64,000 nucleotides of DNA from Chromobacterium violaceum ATCC 12472 (GTDB lineage Bacteria; Pseudomonadota; Gammaproteobacteria; Burkholderiales; Chromobacteriaceae): assembly GCF_000007705.1 (NCBI RefSeq), contig NC_005085.1, forward strand, positions 558,001 to 622,000. Reading direction: 5' to 3'. Position 1 is the first letter of the stretch. The number at the start of each line of letters is the position of its first letter. Below, one piece after another: positions 9,261-18,677 of this stretch. Made by a program: the position numbers and the translations under genes. The notes beneath the pieces are model-generated. The model did not search any database. It worked only from the letters and a program-made list of their open reading frames with translations, and had not been told where the DNA came from.

Positions 9261-9404
9261 AGCTTTCATGCCTTCGCCATGATGGGGAGGAAGTGAACTA
9301 GATGAGGCCGGCCATGGTCAGACAACCCTTGTTTGACAATCGCTTGCCGGTCGCCAGCCTGGCCGACTTCCGTTACCATGCAGCATCCCCCTGTGAACCG
9401 AACC

Positions 9405-11177
9405 ATGCCACGTTTCTCCATTCTGCCGCCGCGTTTTTCCGCATGCCGCTCCGGGCGGCTATTGGCGTTGGCCGCCTGTCTGGCGGCGGCCCAGGCGCAG
9501 GCCGGCATCGAGTACAGCGTGGATATCGACGCGCCGTCCGATCTGGCGCAATTGCTGCGCGACAACCTGGAGCTGGTGGAGGGCCAGAAGGACCCGGACG
9601 TGGACCCGGGCTGGTTGGACGCGCTGGTGAAGAGCACGCCGGACGAGGCGAAGAAGCTGCTGGAGACCGAGGGCTATTTCGGCGCCAGGGTGGACGCGTC
9701 GCTGGAGGGCGGCAACCGGGTGCGGGTCAAGGTGAGCCCAGGCGAGCCGGTGCTGATCGACGACGTCACCATCCGGCTGGATGGCGATATCCGCCAGCAG
9801 GACGATTACCAGCAGCGCCTGGCCCAGGTGCTGGAGGCGTGGACGCTGCCGATGGGCGCGCCCTACCGCCAGGCGGACTGGGACGCGGGCAAGCGCGCGG
9901 TGCTGCGCAAGGTGCAGGCCGACCGCTTTCCCAAGGCGCGCATCGTGTCCAGCGAGGCGCGGATCGACCCCGCCACCCGCCGCGCCACGTTGGAGGTGAA
10001 GCTGGACAGCGGGCCGATGATCGGTTTCGGCAAGATCACCGTCAACGGGGTCAAACGCTATCCGGAAAAGGTGGCGTTGGGCATGGCCGACTTCAATCCC
10101 GGCTCGCCGTACAGCCAGGACAAGGTGCTAGCCTACCAGTCGGCGCTGGAACAGGACCCGCATTTCTCATCGGTGATCGTCAGCGCCGATTTCGACCACA
10201 TCGTCGACAACCGCGTGCCGGTGACGGTGGACGTGGTGGAGATGCCCAGGCAGAAGGTGGAGCTCGGCCTGACTTACGATTCGGTCGAGGGACCCGGCGT
10301 GCGGGTCGGCTACGACCACTACAACATCTTCCGCCGCGGCTACACCGGCTCGCTGCTGCTGGACTGGAAACGCGACCAGCAGGCGGTCAGCTTCGGCCTG
10401 GGCTTCCCGCGCCAGTCCGACGGCTATTCCCATTCCATCACCAGCTCGTTCAAGTCGGAAACGGTGCAGGGCCTGAAGACCAACACGGTGGACGCCGGCG
10501 TGTGGCGCATCCGCAGCCGCGGCAATATCGAGGCGCGGATGGGGGTGGAGTTCCTGAAGGAAAGCGCCGAGGCCGGCGGCGTGCTGACCAGCGACACCCA
10601 CGTCACCCAGCTGGTGTACGGCTGGACCCAGCGCGCGGTGGACGACCTGATGCGGCCGCGCAGCGGCTACCTGCTGGACGGCCGGCTGTCCGGTTCGGTG
10701 GGCCAGTTCGGTTCCACCACCTCGCTGGTGCGCGCCTATGGCCGCGCGGTCGGCTACTGGTCGCCGTTTCCCAAGTACGGCACCCTGGTCGCCCGGGTGG
10801 AGCTGGGACAGGTATGGGCGCGCGACGGCGCCCAGGTGCCGTCCACGCTGCTGTTCCGCGCCGGCGGCGCCAACAGCGTGCGCGGCTACGACTACCAGAG
10901 CCTGGGCTTGCCCGGCCCCAACGGCTCGGTGCTGGGCGGCCGCGTGGTGGCCACCGGCAGCCTTGAATACCAGATCCCGATCAAGCCGGACTGGTACCTG
11001 GCGCTGTTTACCGACGCCGGCAACGCCGGCGACAGCTGGAAAGGCTTCCAGCCCGAGCACGCCAACGGCGTCGGCGTGCGCTGGATGAGTCCGGTGGCGC
11101 CGCTGTCCTTCGATATCGCCAAGGCGGAGCGCGACGGCAAGATCCGTTGGAACCTCAGCCTGGGCCTGGCCTTCTGA
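9405..11177 (+). CDS. tamA: Translocation and assembly module outer-membrane protein TamA
   Basis: Omp85/BamA-family outer-membrane protein that works with TamB in inserting autotransporters and other outer-membrane proteins and in envelope lipid traffic. It is 590 residues from the ATG at 9405, chosen because it gives a clean signal peptide (MPRFSILPPRFSACRSGRLL..., cleavage near AQA|GIEY). The frame is open further upstream. POTRA-type repeats occupy roughly 25-260 and the beta-barrel the rest, with the LFRAGGANSVRGYDYQSLG stretch characteristic of the family's inward loop (VRGY) motif. tamB follows after four bases, so they are almost certainly co-transcribed. Confidence 0.93.
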   Translation: MPRFSILPPRFSACRSGRLLALAACLAAAQAQAGIEYSVDIDAPSDLAQLLRDNLELVEGQKDPDVDPGWLDALVKSTPDEAKKLLETEGYFGARVDASLEGGNRVRVKVSPGEPVLIDDVTIRLDGDIRQQDDYQQRLAQVLEAWTLPMGAPYRQADWDAGKRAVLRKVQADRFPKARIVSSEARIDPATRRATLEVKLDSGPMIGFGKITVNGVKRYPEKVALGMADFNPGSPYSQDKVLAYQSALEQDPHFSSVIVSADFDHIVDNRVPVTVDVVEMPRQKVELGLTYDSVEGPGVRVGYDHYNIFRRGYTGSLLLDWKRDQQAVSFGLGFPRQSDGYSHSITSSFKSETVQGLKTNTVDAGVWRIRSRGNIEARMGVEFLKESAEAGGVLTSDTHVTQLVYGWTQRAVDDLMRPRSGYLLDGRLSGSVGQFGSTTSLVRAYGRAVGYWSPFPKYGTLVARVELGQVWARDGAQVPSTLLFRAGGANSVRGYDYQSLGLPGPNGSVLGGRVVATGSLEYQIPIKPDWYLALFTDAGNAGDSWKGFQPEHANGVGVRWMSPVAPLSFDIAKAERDGKIRWNLSLGLAF

Positions 11178-11181
11178 TTCC

Positions 11182-14100
11182 ATGAGCGACAAGCAGACAC
11201 CCCAAACCGAGGCGCCCGAGCAGGCGCCGACTCCTCCGCGCCGGCCGCGGCGCTGGCGCGTCTTCTTCGGTGCGCTGGCACTGGCTTTCGCGCTGCTGCT
11301 GGCCCTGCTGGGCTGGATCAGCGCCAGTCCGGCCGGCTTTGCCTGGGCGCTGCATGGCGCCAGCCGCCTCAGCGGCGGCCTGTTCAGCGTCGGCGCGGTG
11401 GACGGCGCGCTGTGGCAAGGCTTCTCGCTGCGCGACGTCCGCGTGCGCAGCGCCGGCGACGATGTCGACATCGAATCGCTGAAGCTGGACTGGCATCCCG
11501 CTGAGCTGTGGCGCGGCAGGCTGGACATCGACCGGCTGGCGCTGGGCCACGTGCGCGTACAGAGCCGGCCCAAGCCCGAGGAAAAACCCGCGCCGCTGGA
11601 GGCGCCGCGTTCGCTGGCGCTGCCGCTCAAGGTCCGCGTCGGCGAGTTGTCGCTGGCCAGCCTGACGCTGGAGCCGGCCCATGTCAGCCTGTACCGGCTG
11701 CAAGCGGGCTATGACTACGACGGCGCGCGCCACCGGCTGAAATTGCAGCGGCTGGACACGCCGTGGGGCGGCGTCAACGCCGGGCTGGAGCTGGCCGCCG
11801 CGTCGCCGTTCCCCTTGTCCGGCCAACTGGCCGCGCAGGGCGAGCTGGAGCAGGTGGCGGTGAAGGCCAGGCTGAAGCTGGCCGGCGATCTGCTCAAGCC
11901 GGCCTTCTCGGGGCAGATGGACGGCAAGGGCGTCAGCGTGGAGCTGTCCGGCGCGCTGCGCCCGTTCGACGCCAATCCCTTCAACCGGCTGGCGCGGCTG
12001 GATGCCCGCGTCGGCAACATCAATCCGCAGTCCTTGATGCCGGCCTGGCCCCAAGGGCGGCTCAGTTTCGCGGTGTTCGCCGAGCCGGATGCCGGCCAGC
12101 GGGTCAAGGGCGGCCTGACCCTGATCAATACCGAGCCCGGCGCGCTGTCGGCGCACAAGCTGCCGCTGTCGCTGCTGGTCGGCGAATTCCGCGCCGACGA
12201 GAAGGCGCTGGAGCTGTACGGAAGCCATGCCGAGACCGCCGGCGGCAGAGTGGACTTGTCGGGCGAATTCAAACCCGGCGCGATCAAACTGGCCGCCGAC
12301 TTGAGCAAGGTGTCGCTGCGCCAGCTGCACGAAGCCGCGCCGGACGAAACCATAGGCGGACGCGTCACGGTGGAAGGCGCGCCGACGGCGCCCCGCGTCG
12401 CCGCCCAGCTGAAAGGCGGCCAGCTGCGCGCCGACGCGCTGGTGGAGCTGACCGAGGGCAAGCAGCCGGCGCTGCTGCTGAAAAAGCTGGAGCTGGGCAC
12501 CGGCGGCGGCGCGGTCAGCGTCAACGGCAAGCTGGGCCTGGCCGGACGGCAGCTGTTCGAGCTGAACGGCGCGCTCAGCCACGCCGATCCGTCCCGCTTG
12601 CAGCCCAGCCTGCCCAAGGGCGACCTGAACGCCACGCTGAAGATGGCCGGCCAATTGGCCGAGCCGATGGAGGTGGGCGCCAAGCTGCAGTTCGCGCCCA
12701 GCAAGCTGTCCGGCGCGCCGCTGTCCGGCAACGCCAGCGTGCTGCTGGATGCGCGCCGGCTCAAGCAGCTGCTGATGGACATCCGCCTGGCCGACAACCG
12801 GCTGCAGGCCAATGGCAGCTACGGCGTGGCCGGCGACAAGCTGAAGCTGGCGATCAACGCGCCCAATCTGTCGCTGCTGGGGCCGGGCTTTGCCGGCACC
12901 GTGCAAGGCCAGGGCGAGCTGGCCGGCGTGCCCAAGGCGCCGCTGTTGAACGCCAAGCTGCAGGCCGACCGGCTGAAGCTGCCCGGTGGTGTGGCGCTGC
13001 AGTCGCTGCAGTTCGCCGGCAACGTCAAGGCCGACCAGGCCAGTCCTTTCCAGCTCAGCCTGGATGTGGCCGCGCTGCAGGCGGGCGGCGTGCGCGCCGA
13101 GCAGCTGCATGCCCGCGCGTCCGGCACCCGCGCGCGCCACAGCCTGCAACTGGACGGCCGCTTCCGCGTCGACGAGCTCAACTACGCCCTGCAGCTGGCC
13201 GCCAGCGGCGGCCTGGCAGAACGCGGCGGCTGGCAGGGCAGCGTGCAGAAACTGGATTTGACGGGCAAGCCCGGCCTCAGCCTATTGGCCCCGGCCGCGC
13301 TGCAGATCGGCGCCGACGGGATGGTGAAGCTGGGCGCGACCCGGCTGGCCTTGCTGGGCGGCAGCCTCAACGTGACGGACTTCACCCGGCAGGCGAGCGG
13401 CGCGCTCAGCAGCCGCGGCAGCGCGCGCGGCGTCAAGCTGTCCGAGCTGGGGCCGCTGCTGAAGCTGCCGCTGGAGCAGAACCTGCAGTTCGACGCCGAT
13501 TGGGGCTTGTCGCCTTCCGGCCAGGGCCAGCTGGCGGTGTGGCGCAGCGGCGGCGACGTGCAGCTGCCGCAAGGCAAGGGCCGTCCGGTGCCGCTGGGCC
13601 TGAAGACCGCGCGGGTGGACCTGGATCTGGACGGCCGCCGGCTGGCGTTCAAGCTGAACCTGGACAGCCGTTTCGCCCAGGCGCAGGGTCAGGGCAGCCT
13701 GCCGTGGAACGGCGGCCACATCGACGGCCGCACGCCCCTGTCCGGCGCCCTGCGCGCCAGTCTGCCGGCGTTGTCTTCGCTGGCCGAGCTGTCCGGGCCC
13801 GGCCTGGAACTGGGCGGGCAGCTGCAGGCCAGTCTGGAACTCAGCGGTCCGCTGGCGGCGCCGCAGGCGCTGGGCCAGATCCGCGGCGAGCAGCTGAAAT
13901 TCGCCGACCGCCGCACCGGCATCGCGCTGGGCGACGGCAATCTGCTGGCCCGCATCGACGGCCGCAAGCTGACCTTGCAGCAGCTGCGCTTCGTCAGCGG
14001 CAAGGGCGACGTCACCGCCAGCGGCACGCTGGATCTCAGCGACGATCTGCCCGACGCGCGGGTCAAGGTGGCGCTGCAGAGCTTCAGCGTGTTCGACCGG

Positions 14101-14997
14101 CCGGGCCGCCGCCTGGTGGTGTCCGGCCAGAGCGAGCTGGCCTTCGTCGGCGGCAAGCTGTCGCTGAGCGGCCGCATCCGCGCCGACCAGGGCCGCATCG
14201 GCCTGCCCAAGATGGGCGCGCCCGATCTGGGCGGCGACGTGGTGGTGGTGGGGCGTCCCGCGCCGGAGCCCTCCTCCTTCGCCAGCATGCCGCTGACGGT
14301 GGCGCTGGACCTGGATCTGGGAGATCGCTTCCGCTTCACCGGCCAGGGGCTGGACGTGGAGCTGTCCGGCATGGTGCATGTCAGCGCCAATCCGGGCGAG
14401 GCGCCGGCCGCCAAGGGCCAGGTCAAGGTGGTCAAGGGCCGCTACAAGGCTTACGGCCAGGATCTGGACATCACCTTCGGCGCCATCACCTTCAACGGCC
14501 CGCTGGACAATCCGCTGCTCAACGTCCAGGCGAAGCGCCGGCTGTCGCCGGTGGGAGCGGGCGTCGAGGTCAGCGGCTCGGTGGCCGCGCCCAAGGTCAG
14601 GCTGATCAGCGACGAGCCGATGGCGGAGAAGGACAGGCTGGCCTGGCTGGTGCTGGGCCGTCCCGCCAGCGGCGACCGCGACAACAACGATCTGGCGGCG
14701 TCGGCGGGCATGATGCTGGCCGGCTCGATCAACGACCGCATCGGCCTGTTCGACGACCTGGGCGTGTCCAGCCGCAAGGAAAAGACGCTGGCCAACGGCA
14801 CGGTCAGCCCGGCCGAGCAGGTGGTGACGGTGGGCCGCCAGCTGACGCGCGAGCTCTACCTGGGCTACGAGTACGGCATCAGCAGCGCCGACCAGGCGGT
14901 GAAGCTGGCCTACCAGCTGTCCAAGGGCTGGTCGGTGATCCTGCGCGCCGGCACCGCGATGTCGGCGGAATCGCGCTACACGCTGCGGTTCGATTGA
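11182..14997 (+). CDS. tamB: Translocation and assembly module inner-membrane protein TamB
   Basis: Large AsmA-like/DUF490 protein of 1271 residues that bridges the periplasm from an N-terminal membrane anchor to TamA. The anchor is at about 28-48 (FFGALALAFALLLALLGW) after a proline-rich cytoplasmic tail. The body is a long series of beta-strand repeats with NGKL/SGxL patterns. The C-terminal DUF490 domain includes GRYKAYGQDLDITFGAITF and a final barrel-like strand ending YTLRFD. The start is four bases after tamA. Its length is normal for the family. Long opposite-strand open frames across it are composition artefacts. Confidence 0.95.
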   Translation: MSDKQTPQTEAPEQAPTPPRRPRRWRVFFGALALAFALLLALLGWISASPAGFAWALHGASRLSGGLFSVGAVDGALWQGFSLRDVRVRSAGDDVDIESLKLDWHPAELWRGRLDIDRLALGHVRVQSRPKPEEKPAPLEAPRSLALPLKVRVGELSLASLTLEPAHVSLYRLQAGYDYDGARHRLKLQRLDTPWGGVNAGLELAAASPFPLSGQLAAQGELEQVAVKARLKLAGDLLKPAFSGQMDGKGVSVELSGALRPFDANPFNRLARLDARVGNINPQSLMPAWPQGRLSFAVFAEPDAGQRVKGGLTLINTEPGALSAHKLPLSLLVGEFRADEKALELYGSHAETAGGRVDLSGEFKPGAIKLAADLSKVSLRQLHEAAPDETIGGRVTVEGAPTAPRVAAQLKGGQLRADALVELTEGKQPALLLKKLELGTGGGAVSVNGKLGLAGRQLFELNGALSHADPSRLQPSLPKGDLNATLKMAGQLAEPMEVGAKLQFAPSKLSGAPLSGNASVLLDARRLKQLLMDIRLADNRLQANGSYGVAGDKLKLAINAPNLSLLGPGFAGTVQGQGELAGVPKAPLLNAKLQADRLKLPGGVALQSLQFAGNVKADQASPFQLSLDVAALQAGGVRAEQLHARASGTRARHSLQLDGRFRVDELNYALQLAASGGLAERGGWQGSVQKLDLTGKPGLSLLAPAALQIGADGMVKLGATRLALLGGSLNVTDFTRQASGALSSRGSARGVKLSELGPLLKLPLEQNLQFDADWGLSPSGQGQLAVWRSGGDVQLPQGKGRPVPLGLKTARVDLDLDGRRLAFKLNLDSRFAQAQGQGSLPWNGGHIDGRTPLSGALRASLPALSSLAELSGPGLELGGQLQASLELSGPLAAPQALGQIRGEQLKFADRRTGIALGDGNLLARIDGRKLTLQQLRFVSGKGDVTASGTLDLSDDLPDARVKVALQSFSVFDRPGRRLVVSGQSELAFVGGKLSLSGRIRADQGRIGLPKMGAPDLGGDVVVVGRPAPEPSSFASMPLTVALDLDLGDRFRFTGQGLDVELSGMVHVSANPGEAPAAKGQVKVVKGRYKAYGQDLDITFGAITFNGPLDNPLLNVQAKRRLSPVGAGVEVSGSVAAPKVRLISDEPMAEKDRLAWLVLGRPASGDRDNNDLAASAGMMLAGSINDRIGLFDDLGVSSRKEKTLANGTVSPAEQVVTVGRQLTRELYLGYEYGISSADQAVKLAYQLSKGWSVILRAGTAMSAESRYTLRFD

Positions 14998-15155
14998 GCC
15001 GCGGCGGAGAGGGGCGGCACCAAGGATGGATTGCTATTGTAATTTTCAGCGTTTCATTGAAATGTTGAGCGCATTTTCCGATGTCCCCCATGATGGTAGG
15101 CTAGCTGCTTTGCCGATCGGGCGGATGGCCGCCTTTGGGGCAGCAGGGGAGAGAA

Positions 15156-15647
15156 ATGCGAAAAGGCATGGGGTTCTGGCTGGGCGGGCTGTTGTGGTTG
15201 GCGGGGGCCGGCATTGTCCAGGCCGCCGACGCCATTCTGGTGGTGAAGGGGAATATCGGCGTCTTCAATGACGCCGCGCGGCGCGAATACCGTTTCAGCG
15301 AGCAAGACTTGCTGAAGCTGCCGCAGCGGATTATCCAGACCAAGACAACATGGACGCCCAAGTCCGCATTCTCTGGCCCGGCAATCGACGATATTCTGCG
15401 GACGGCCGGCGCGCGCGGCGCCCAGATCGACGTTGTGACCTACGACGACTACAAGGTCACCCTGCCGATCAGCGACCTGGCTCGCTACCATCCGATCATG
15501 GCCCGCTTCCTCAACGGCAAGCCGTTGGAGCGACGCGATTTTGGCCCATTGTGGGTCATGTATCCGGTCAGCGATTTCTCTGAGTTGCAGAAAGTGAAGT
15601 CGGACGCCAAGCTGGCCTGGCAGGTCAGGTATATCGTGGTGCGCTGA
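15156..15647 (+). CDS. Periplasmic protein with molybdopterin-oxidoreductase-like fold
   Basis: A 163-residue exported protein with a signal peptide (cleavage near VQA|ADAILV). The mature part resembles small stand-alone versions of the oxidoreductase molybdopterin-binding domain (sulfite-oxidase fold): FSEQDLLKLPQRIIQTKTTWTP, then FSGPAIDDILRTAGARG and VTYDDYKVTLPISDL. The cysteine that ligates molybdenum in true sulfite oxidases is not visible, so it is more likely a ligand-binding sensor partner than an enzyme. The ATG at 15156 has AGGGGAGAG upstream. Its TGA overlaps the ATG of the next gene, a histidine kinase, pointing to a shared signalling role. Confidence 0.7.
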   Translation: MRKGMGFWLGGLLWLAGAGIVQAADAILVVKGNIGVFNDAARREYRFSEQDLLKLPQRIIQTKTTWTPKSAFSGPAIDDILRTAGARGAQIDVVTYDDYKVTLPISDLARYHPIMARFLNGKPLERRDFGPLWVMYPVSDFSELQKVKSDAKLAWQVRYIVVR

Positions 15648-17023
15648 TGAAGCTCTATGCCAATGCCCAGCGCGGAAGGCCCTGGCTGATCTTTTTCTTC
15701 ATGGTCGTCCTGTTGCCCATGCTGTGTTTCTTGTACGTGCAGAGCACGCTGTTCTCCAAGGACGCGTTGGAGCAGGCTGCGGGGCCGGGTGAAGGATATT
15801 ACTGGGCCGCCTCGCAGTATCGCTACGCAGTGCAGCGTCTGTATGGCGAGGCCAATGCCTATGCGTTGGGCGTTGAGACGTTCGATGACCTGCAGATCGC
15901 CTACGATGTGCTGGAGTCTAAATACCTGGTGTTGAATCGTTCGGTTTCACCGCAACTGCGTAAGAATGCCGGCTACGCGGCCCTTCTGGAACGGATCGCC
16001 AGCTTCATGGCGCGCGCCGCTATGCTGTTTCCTGCGGCGCGACATGATGCCACGGTGATGAAATCGTTGAGAACCGCCTTGGACGAAATGTCCCCGGTGG
16101 TTGCGGAGCTGGTCATGGCGGCGCATCTGGAAGAGGTCAGGCTGCGGGACGCGTCGATCGAACAAACGCTGCGGCTGCGCAATTTCGCGCTGGGTTGTCT
16201 GATCGCCTGGGCTGTGCTGGCGGTGTTTCTGGCGCGAGAGCTGTGGAAGGCGATACGGCGGCAGGAAATCATTGAATTGCAGCGGGGTGTCATCGCTGCC
16301 GCGCGGCAGGCGAAAGAAGAGGCAGTGCAAACCGCGTTGGCGCGTTCCACGATGCTGTCCACGGTCAGCCACGAGATTCTGACGCCGTTACACACGATAC
16401 AGGGCGGAGTGGAGCTGCTGTCCGATCAAATAGCCGATCCCAGGGCGCAACGGACCATCGCCAATGTCAGAACCGCTGCGGATTACCTGTCCAAGTTGAT
16501 GCAGGATCTGCTGGACATGGGTAGGCTGGACGCAGGCCGGATGACGCTGAGGCCGGTGGTGTTTTCGCCAAGCCAATTGGTGGCAGGCGTCGTCGGGGAG
16601 TTCCAGCAGGCGGCGCGGGCCAAGGGCTTGCTTCTATCGTTTTCGGCGGCGGAGGCGGCGGGCCGGGAAGTATGCGCTGACGCGACTAGGGTCCGGCAGG
16701 TGGCCGGCAACCTGATTTCCAATGCGTTACGCTACACCGACCTAGGCGAAATCGGCGTGGAGCTGGCATTGGACCGGGATGCGCCGCAGCCCTGTCTGGT
16801 ACTGGCGGTCAGCGATACCGGAATCGGCATACCGGAGCATGAGCGCGGCGCCTTGTTTGAGGCATTCAGCCAATGTAAGGGCAGGAACCGCGGTGGCGCG
16901 GGCATGGGATTGGCGATTGTCCGGAAAATTGCGGCGCTGATGGGAGGAGAGGCGTACCTGGCCAGCAGTGAGGCGGGCAAGGGCTCGGTGTTTGTCGCCC
17001 GCCTGCCGGTGGAAGAGGCGTGA
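15647..17023 (+). CDS. Membrane sensor histidine kinase
   Basis: Two-component kinase of 458 residues. Membrane segments at about 13-32 and 176-195 flank a periplasmic helical sensor of roughly 140 residues. The HisKA box is STVSHEILTPLHTIQGG with phospho-acceptor H242. The ATPase domain has N-box NLISNALRYTD, G1 DTGIGIP and G2 GGAGMGLAIV. There is no HAMP or receiver domain. The start overlaps the stop of the preceding periplasmic molybdopterin-fold gene by one base, so translation is coupled. The likely partner is the convergent HTH-receiver protein at 17033-17935. Confidence 0.9.
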   Translation: MKLYANAQRGRPWLIFFFMVVLLPMLCFLYVQSTLFSKDALEQAAGPGEGYYWAASQYRYAVQRLYGEANAYALGVETFDDLQIAYDVLESKYLVLNRSVSPQLRKNAGYAALLERIASFMARAAMLFPAARHDATVMKSLRTALDEMSPVVAELVMAAHLEEVRLRDASIEQTLRLRNFALGCLIAWAVLAVFLARELWKAIRRQEIIELQRGVIAAARQAKEEAVQTALARSTMLSTVSHEILTPLHTIQGGVELLSDQIADPRAQRTIANVRTAADYLSKLMQDLLDMGRLDAGRMTLRPVVFSPSQLVAGVVGEFQQAARAKGLLLSFSAAEAAGREVCADATRVRQVAGNLISNALRYTDLGEIGVELALDRDAPQPCLVLAVSDTGIGIPEHERGALFEAFSQCKGRNRGGAGMGLAIVRKIAALMGGEAYLASSEAGKGSVFVARLPVEEA

Positions 17024-17032
17024 CTGATGCAC

Positions 17033-17935
17033 TCAGCCCCGTTCCCGCAGGTCTTTTTTCAATTGAGCGATGATGGGCTTGAATAGCCCGGTTTTTTGAA
17101 AGTAGCGGACGCCGTGCTGGTCGATTGCCCGTTCGATCTCTAGCTCGCTGGCTTCGCCGGTGATCAGCATGATGGGTGTACCCGCATGCTGTCGGCGGAT
17201 TTCCTCCATCAATCCCTCAGTGGTCTCGCCCCTTCCCATCGACCAGTCGAGAACAAAGGCGTCGTAGCGAGTGCGTTTCAAGGACTGGCTCAGGTCGGCG
17301 ACGCAGGTATAGGTATCGGCCTCGTAGCCAGCTTGTTCTAGAAATCCCTGCATCACTTCAGCGGCTTCGGCGCGGTCATCTAATACCGCTACCCTGTAAG
17401 CACTGATCGATGCGTCTAGCCTCAGCGACGCATAGACGCGGTGCAAGGCTGCCTGTTCCGGCGCCTCGTCTCGGCCTCCCACCCACCAGCCGCCGTGTTC
17501 AGCATCTTTCCATCCGACCAGTTGTGCGTATTGCGCACTGCTTTGACATGAGATCCAGGCGATCATCGCTTCGCCGCCATCAGCCTCGCCTGGCGTCCTG
17601 GCTGCGACAGCCATGGCTTCCTGTGCAGGCAACCGGTCGCAGAGCAGCGTGGTTTGGATGCCGAGTCCTTGAAAAGTCAGACCGGGAAGCGGATTGCATC
17701 CGCTGTTTTCTGTCAGGCCGAGCAGATAGTCCGCCGAACAATGGATGGTTTTTGCGACCTTGGCTAATTCCTCGATATTGAAGGCGATTCCACCTTTCAG
17801 CTTGCGGTTTGCGCTGGAAAGATCGATCCCAAGCAGATCGCGCAGCCAGGCGGTGCGCTCGCGCTCGGCGATGCCTGTCGCATCGAGCAATTGAGCGAGC
17901 CGGACTAGGAAAAGAGATTTGAAGTCGTCAATCAC
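17033..17935 (-). CDS. HTH-receiver domain response regulator (unusual domain order)
   Basis: A 300-residue protein with an N-terminal XRE/lambda-repressor-like helix-turn-helix (LLGIDLSSANRKLKGGIAFN, followed by VAKTIHCSADYLLGL), a middle region of about 90 residues and a C-terminal receiver. The receiver keeps the acidic pair (VLDD), phospho-acceptor Asp (FVLDWSMG), the Ser/Thr switch (LITGE) and Lys (FQKTG). Most response regulators have the receiver first, so the order is reversed. The GTG at 17935 is preferred; a TTG at 17977 is possible, and neither has a strong ribosome site. It converges on the kinase gene, nine bases apart, and is the likely cognate regulator. Confidence 0.75.
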   Translation of the reverse strand: MIDDFKSLFLVRLAQLLDATGIAERERTAWLRDLLGIDLSSANRKLKGGIAFNIEELAKVAKTIHCSADYLLGLTENSGCNPLPGLTFQGLGIQTTLLCDRLPAQEAMAVAARTPGEADGGEAMIAWISCQSSAQYAQLVGWKDAEHGGWWVGGRDEAPEQAALHRVYASLRLDASISAYRVAVLDDRAEAAEVMQGFLEQAGYEADTYTCVADLSQSLKRTRYDAFVLDWSMGRGETTEGLMEEIRRQHAGTPIMLITGEASELEIERAIDQHGVRYFQKTGLFKPIIAQLKKDLRERG

Positions 17936-17977
17936 GACGGGAGATTCTATTCGCTGAAAAAAAAATGCTAGCAGCAA

Positions 17978-18221
17978 ACCGCAAGAATGACAAATAGAGA
18001 AAGCTACATGTCATTGCATTTTGTGCACTAATTATTTTTTTTGATTGCGCAAAATGCATATTTTGTGGCGAAATACAATGAATGAATGGTATGTTGGAGC
18101 TGCCAAAAGCATGAGTATCATTTTGGCATGTGATTGAGATTCGGCCGGAACTTATTGTTTTTATTGGAAGTTTATATTGATTGAAAGGGCGGGGGAGCCG
18201 TTCTCGGTGGTGTATTGCTGA
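17978..18221. other. AT-rich intergenic stretch
   Basis: Markedly lower GC than the rest of the window, with poly-T/poly-A runs and several TATTTTG-like hexamers. It holds the promoter region of the HTH-receiver gene. No ORF or RNA signal was recognised; composition suggests foreign or regulatory DNA. Confidence 0.5.
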
Positions 18222-18311
18222 TATGAGCTTGATCTGGCTGGAGCCGGAAGGGCTGGCGCGGACTTTGGCATTGTGTTTGGCGTCCGTGCCGGCGCTGCGG
18301 CTGTTGACGTA
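18222..18311 (+). CDS. Very small ORF of unknown function (29 residues)
   Basis: ATG to TAA encoding MSLIWLEPEGLARTLALCLA and nine more residues. Its stop is separated by one base from the in-frame ATG at 18313 of the next small ORF, an arrangement that could give translational coupling. No clear Shine-Dalgarno is visible. It may be a remnant of a larger gene rather than a functional peptide. Confidence 0.25.
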
Positions 18312-18324
18312 AATGGGGGGACAG

Positions 18325-18582
18325 ATGATCGCAGGCGAGTTGGCGTGGAAGATTGAAGACGACGATTACGCGGTGGATACGATACAAGGCCGACGGGTCA
18401 TCGTCACCGCTCCAGTGATGTTGGGAGGAACGGGGTCCGACTGGGAAGGTGCGCCCATTTTCGGGCGGGATTATCTGGTTGATTTGTTGGCGTTGGGCTT
18501 GGTTCATCAGGTGTTGGATATCCAAGATGTGGAACGGGCGGTACGCAAGGCGAGTGAGCATGCCACGGAGAGGTGTGGCTGA
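18325..18582 (+). CDS. Small hypothetical protein (85 residues)
   Basis: Acidic, soluble protein beginning MIAGELAWKIEDDDYAVDT and ending with a helical stretch (VLDIQDVERAVRKASEHA). The ATG at 18325 is chosen because GGGGGGAC lies just upstream; an in-frame ATG at 18313 is possible. No family was recognised. It lies downstream of an AT-rich region and beside a 29-residue ORF, so it could be a small accessory gene or the end of a decayed one. Amino-acid composition looks protein-like rather than random. Confidence 0.45.
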   Translation: MIAGELAWKIEDDDYAVDTIQGRRVIVTAPVMLGGTGSDWEGAPIFGRDYLVDLLALGLVHQVLDIQDVERAVRKASEHATERCG

Positions 18583-18644
18583 CGGCAAGCAGGAAAGTAC
18601 GATCCAAGAATAGAGATTGTAAGAAGGAGAATTACAGTCGTATT

Positions 18645-18660
18645 GCTATGTTTATATAGC
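18645..18660. promoter_or_regulatory. Palindrome upstream of the MarR gene, possible operator
   Basis: GCTAT-N6-ATAGC in an AT-rich context, 18 bases before the marR-type start at 18678. A second GCTATGT half follows at 18659. The position fits an autoregulatory MarR operator; this is inference. Confidence 0.45.
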
Positions 18661-18677
18661 TATGTAAAAATAGATAA

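Noticed and set aside
11155-13149. A 664-codon minus-strand frame opposite tamB
   Set aside because: Composition is Gln/Leu/Arg/His repeats with no domain; tamB in the plus frame is clearly the gene.
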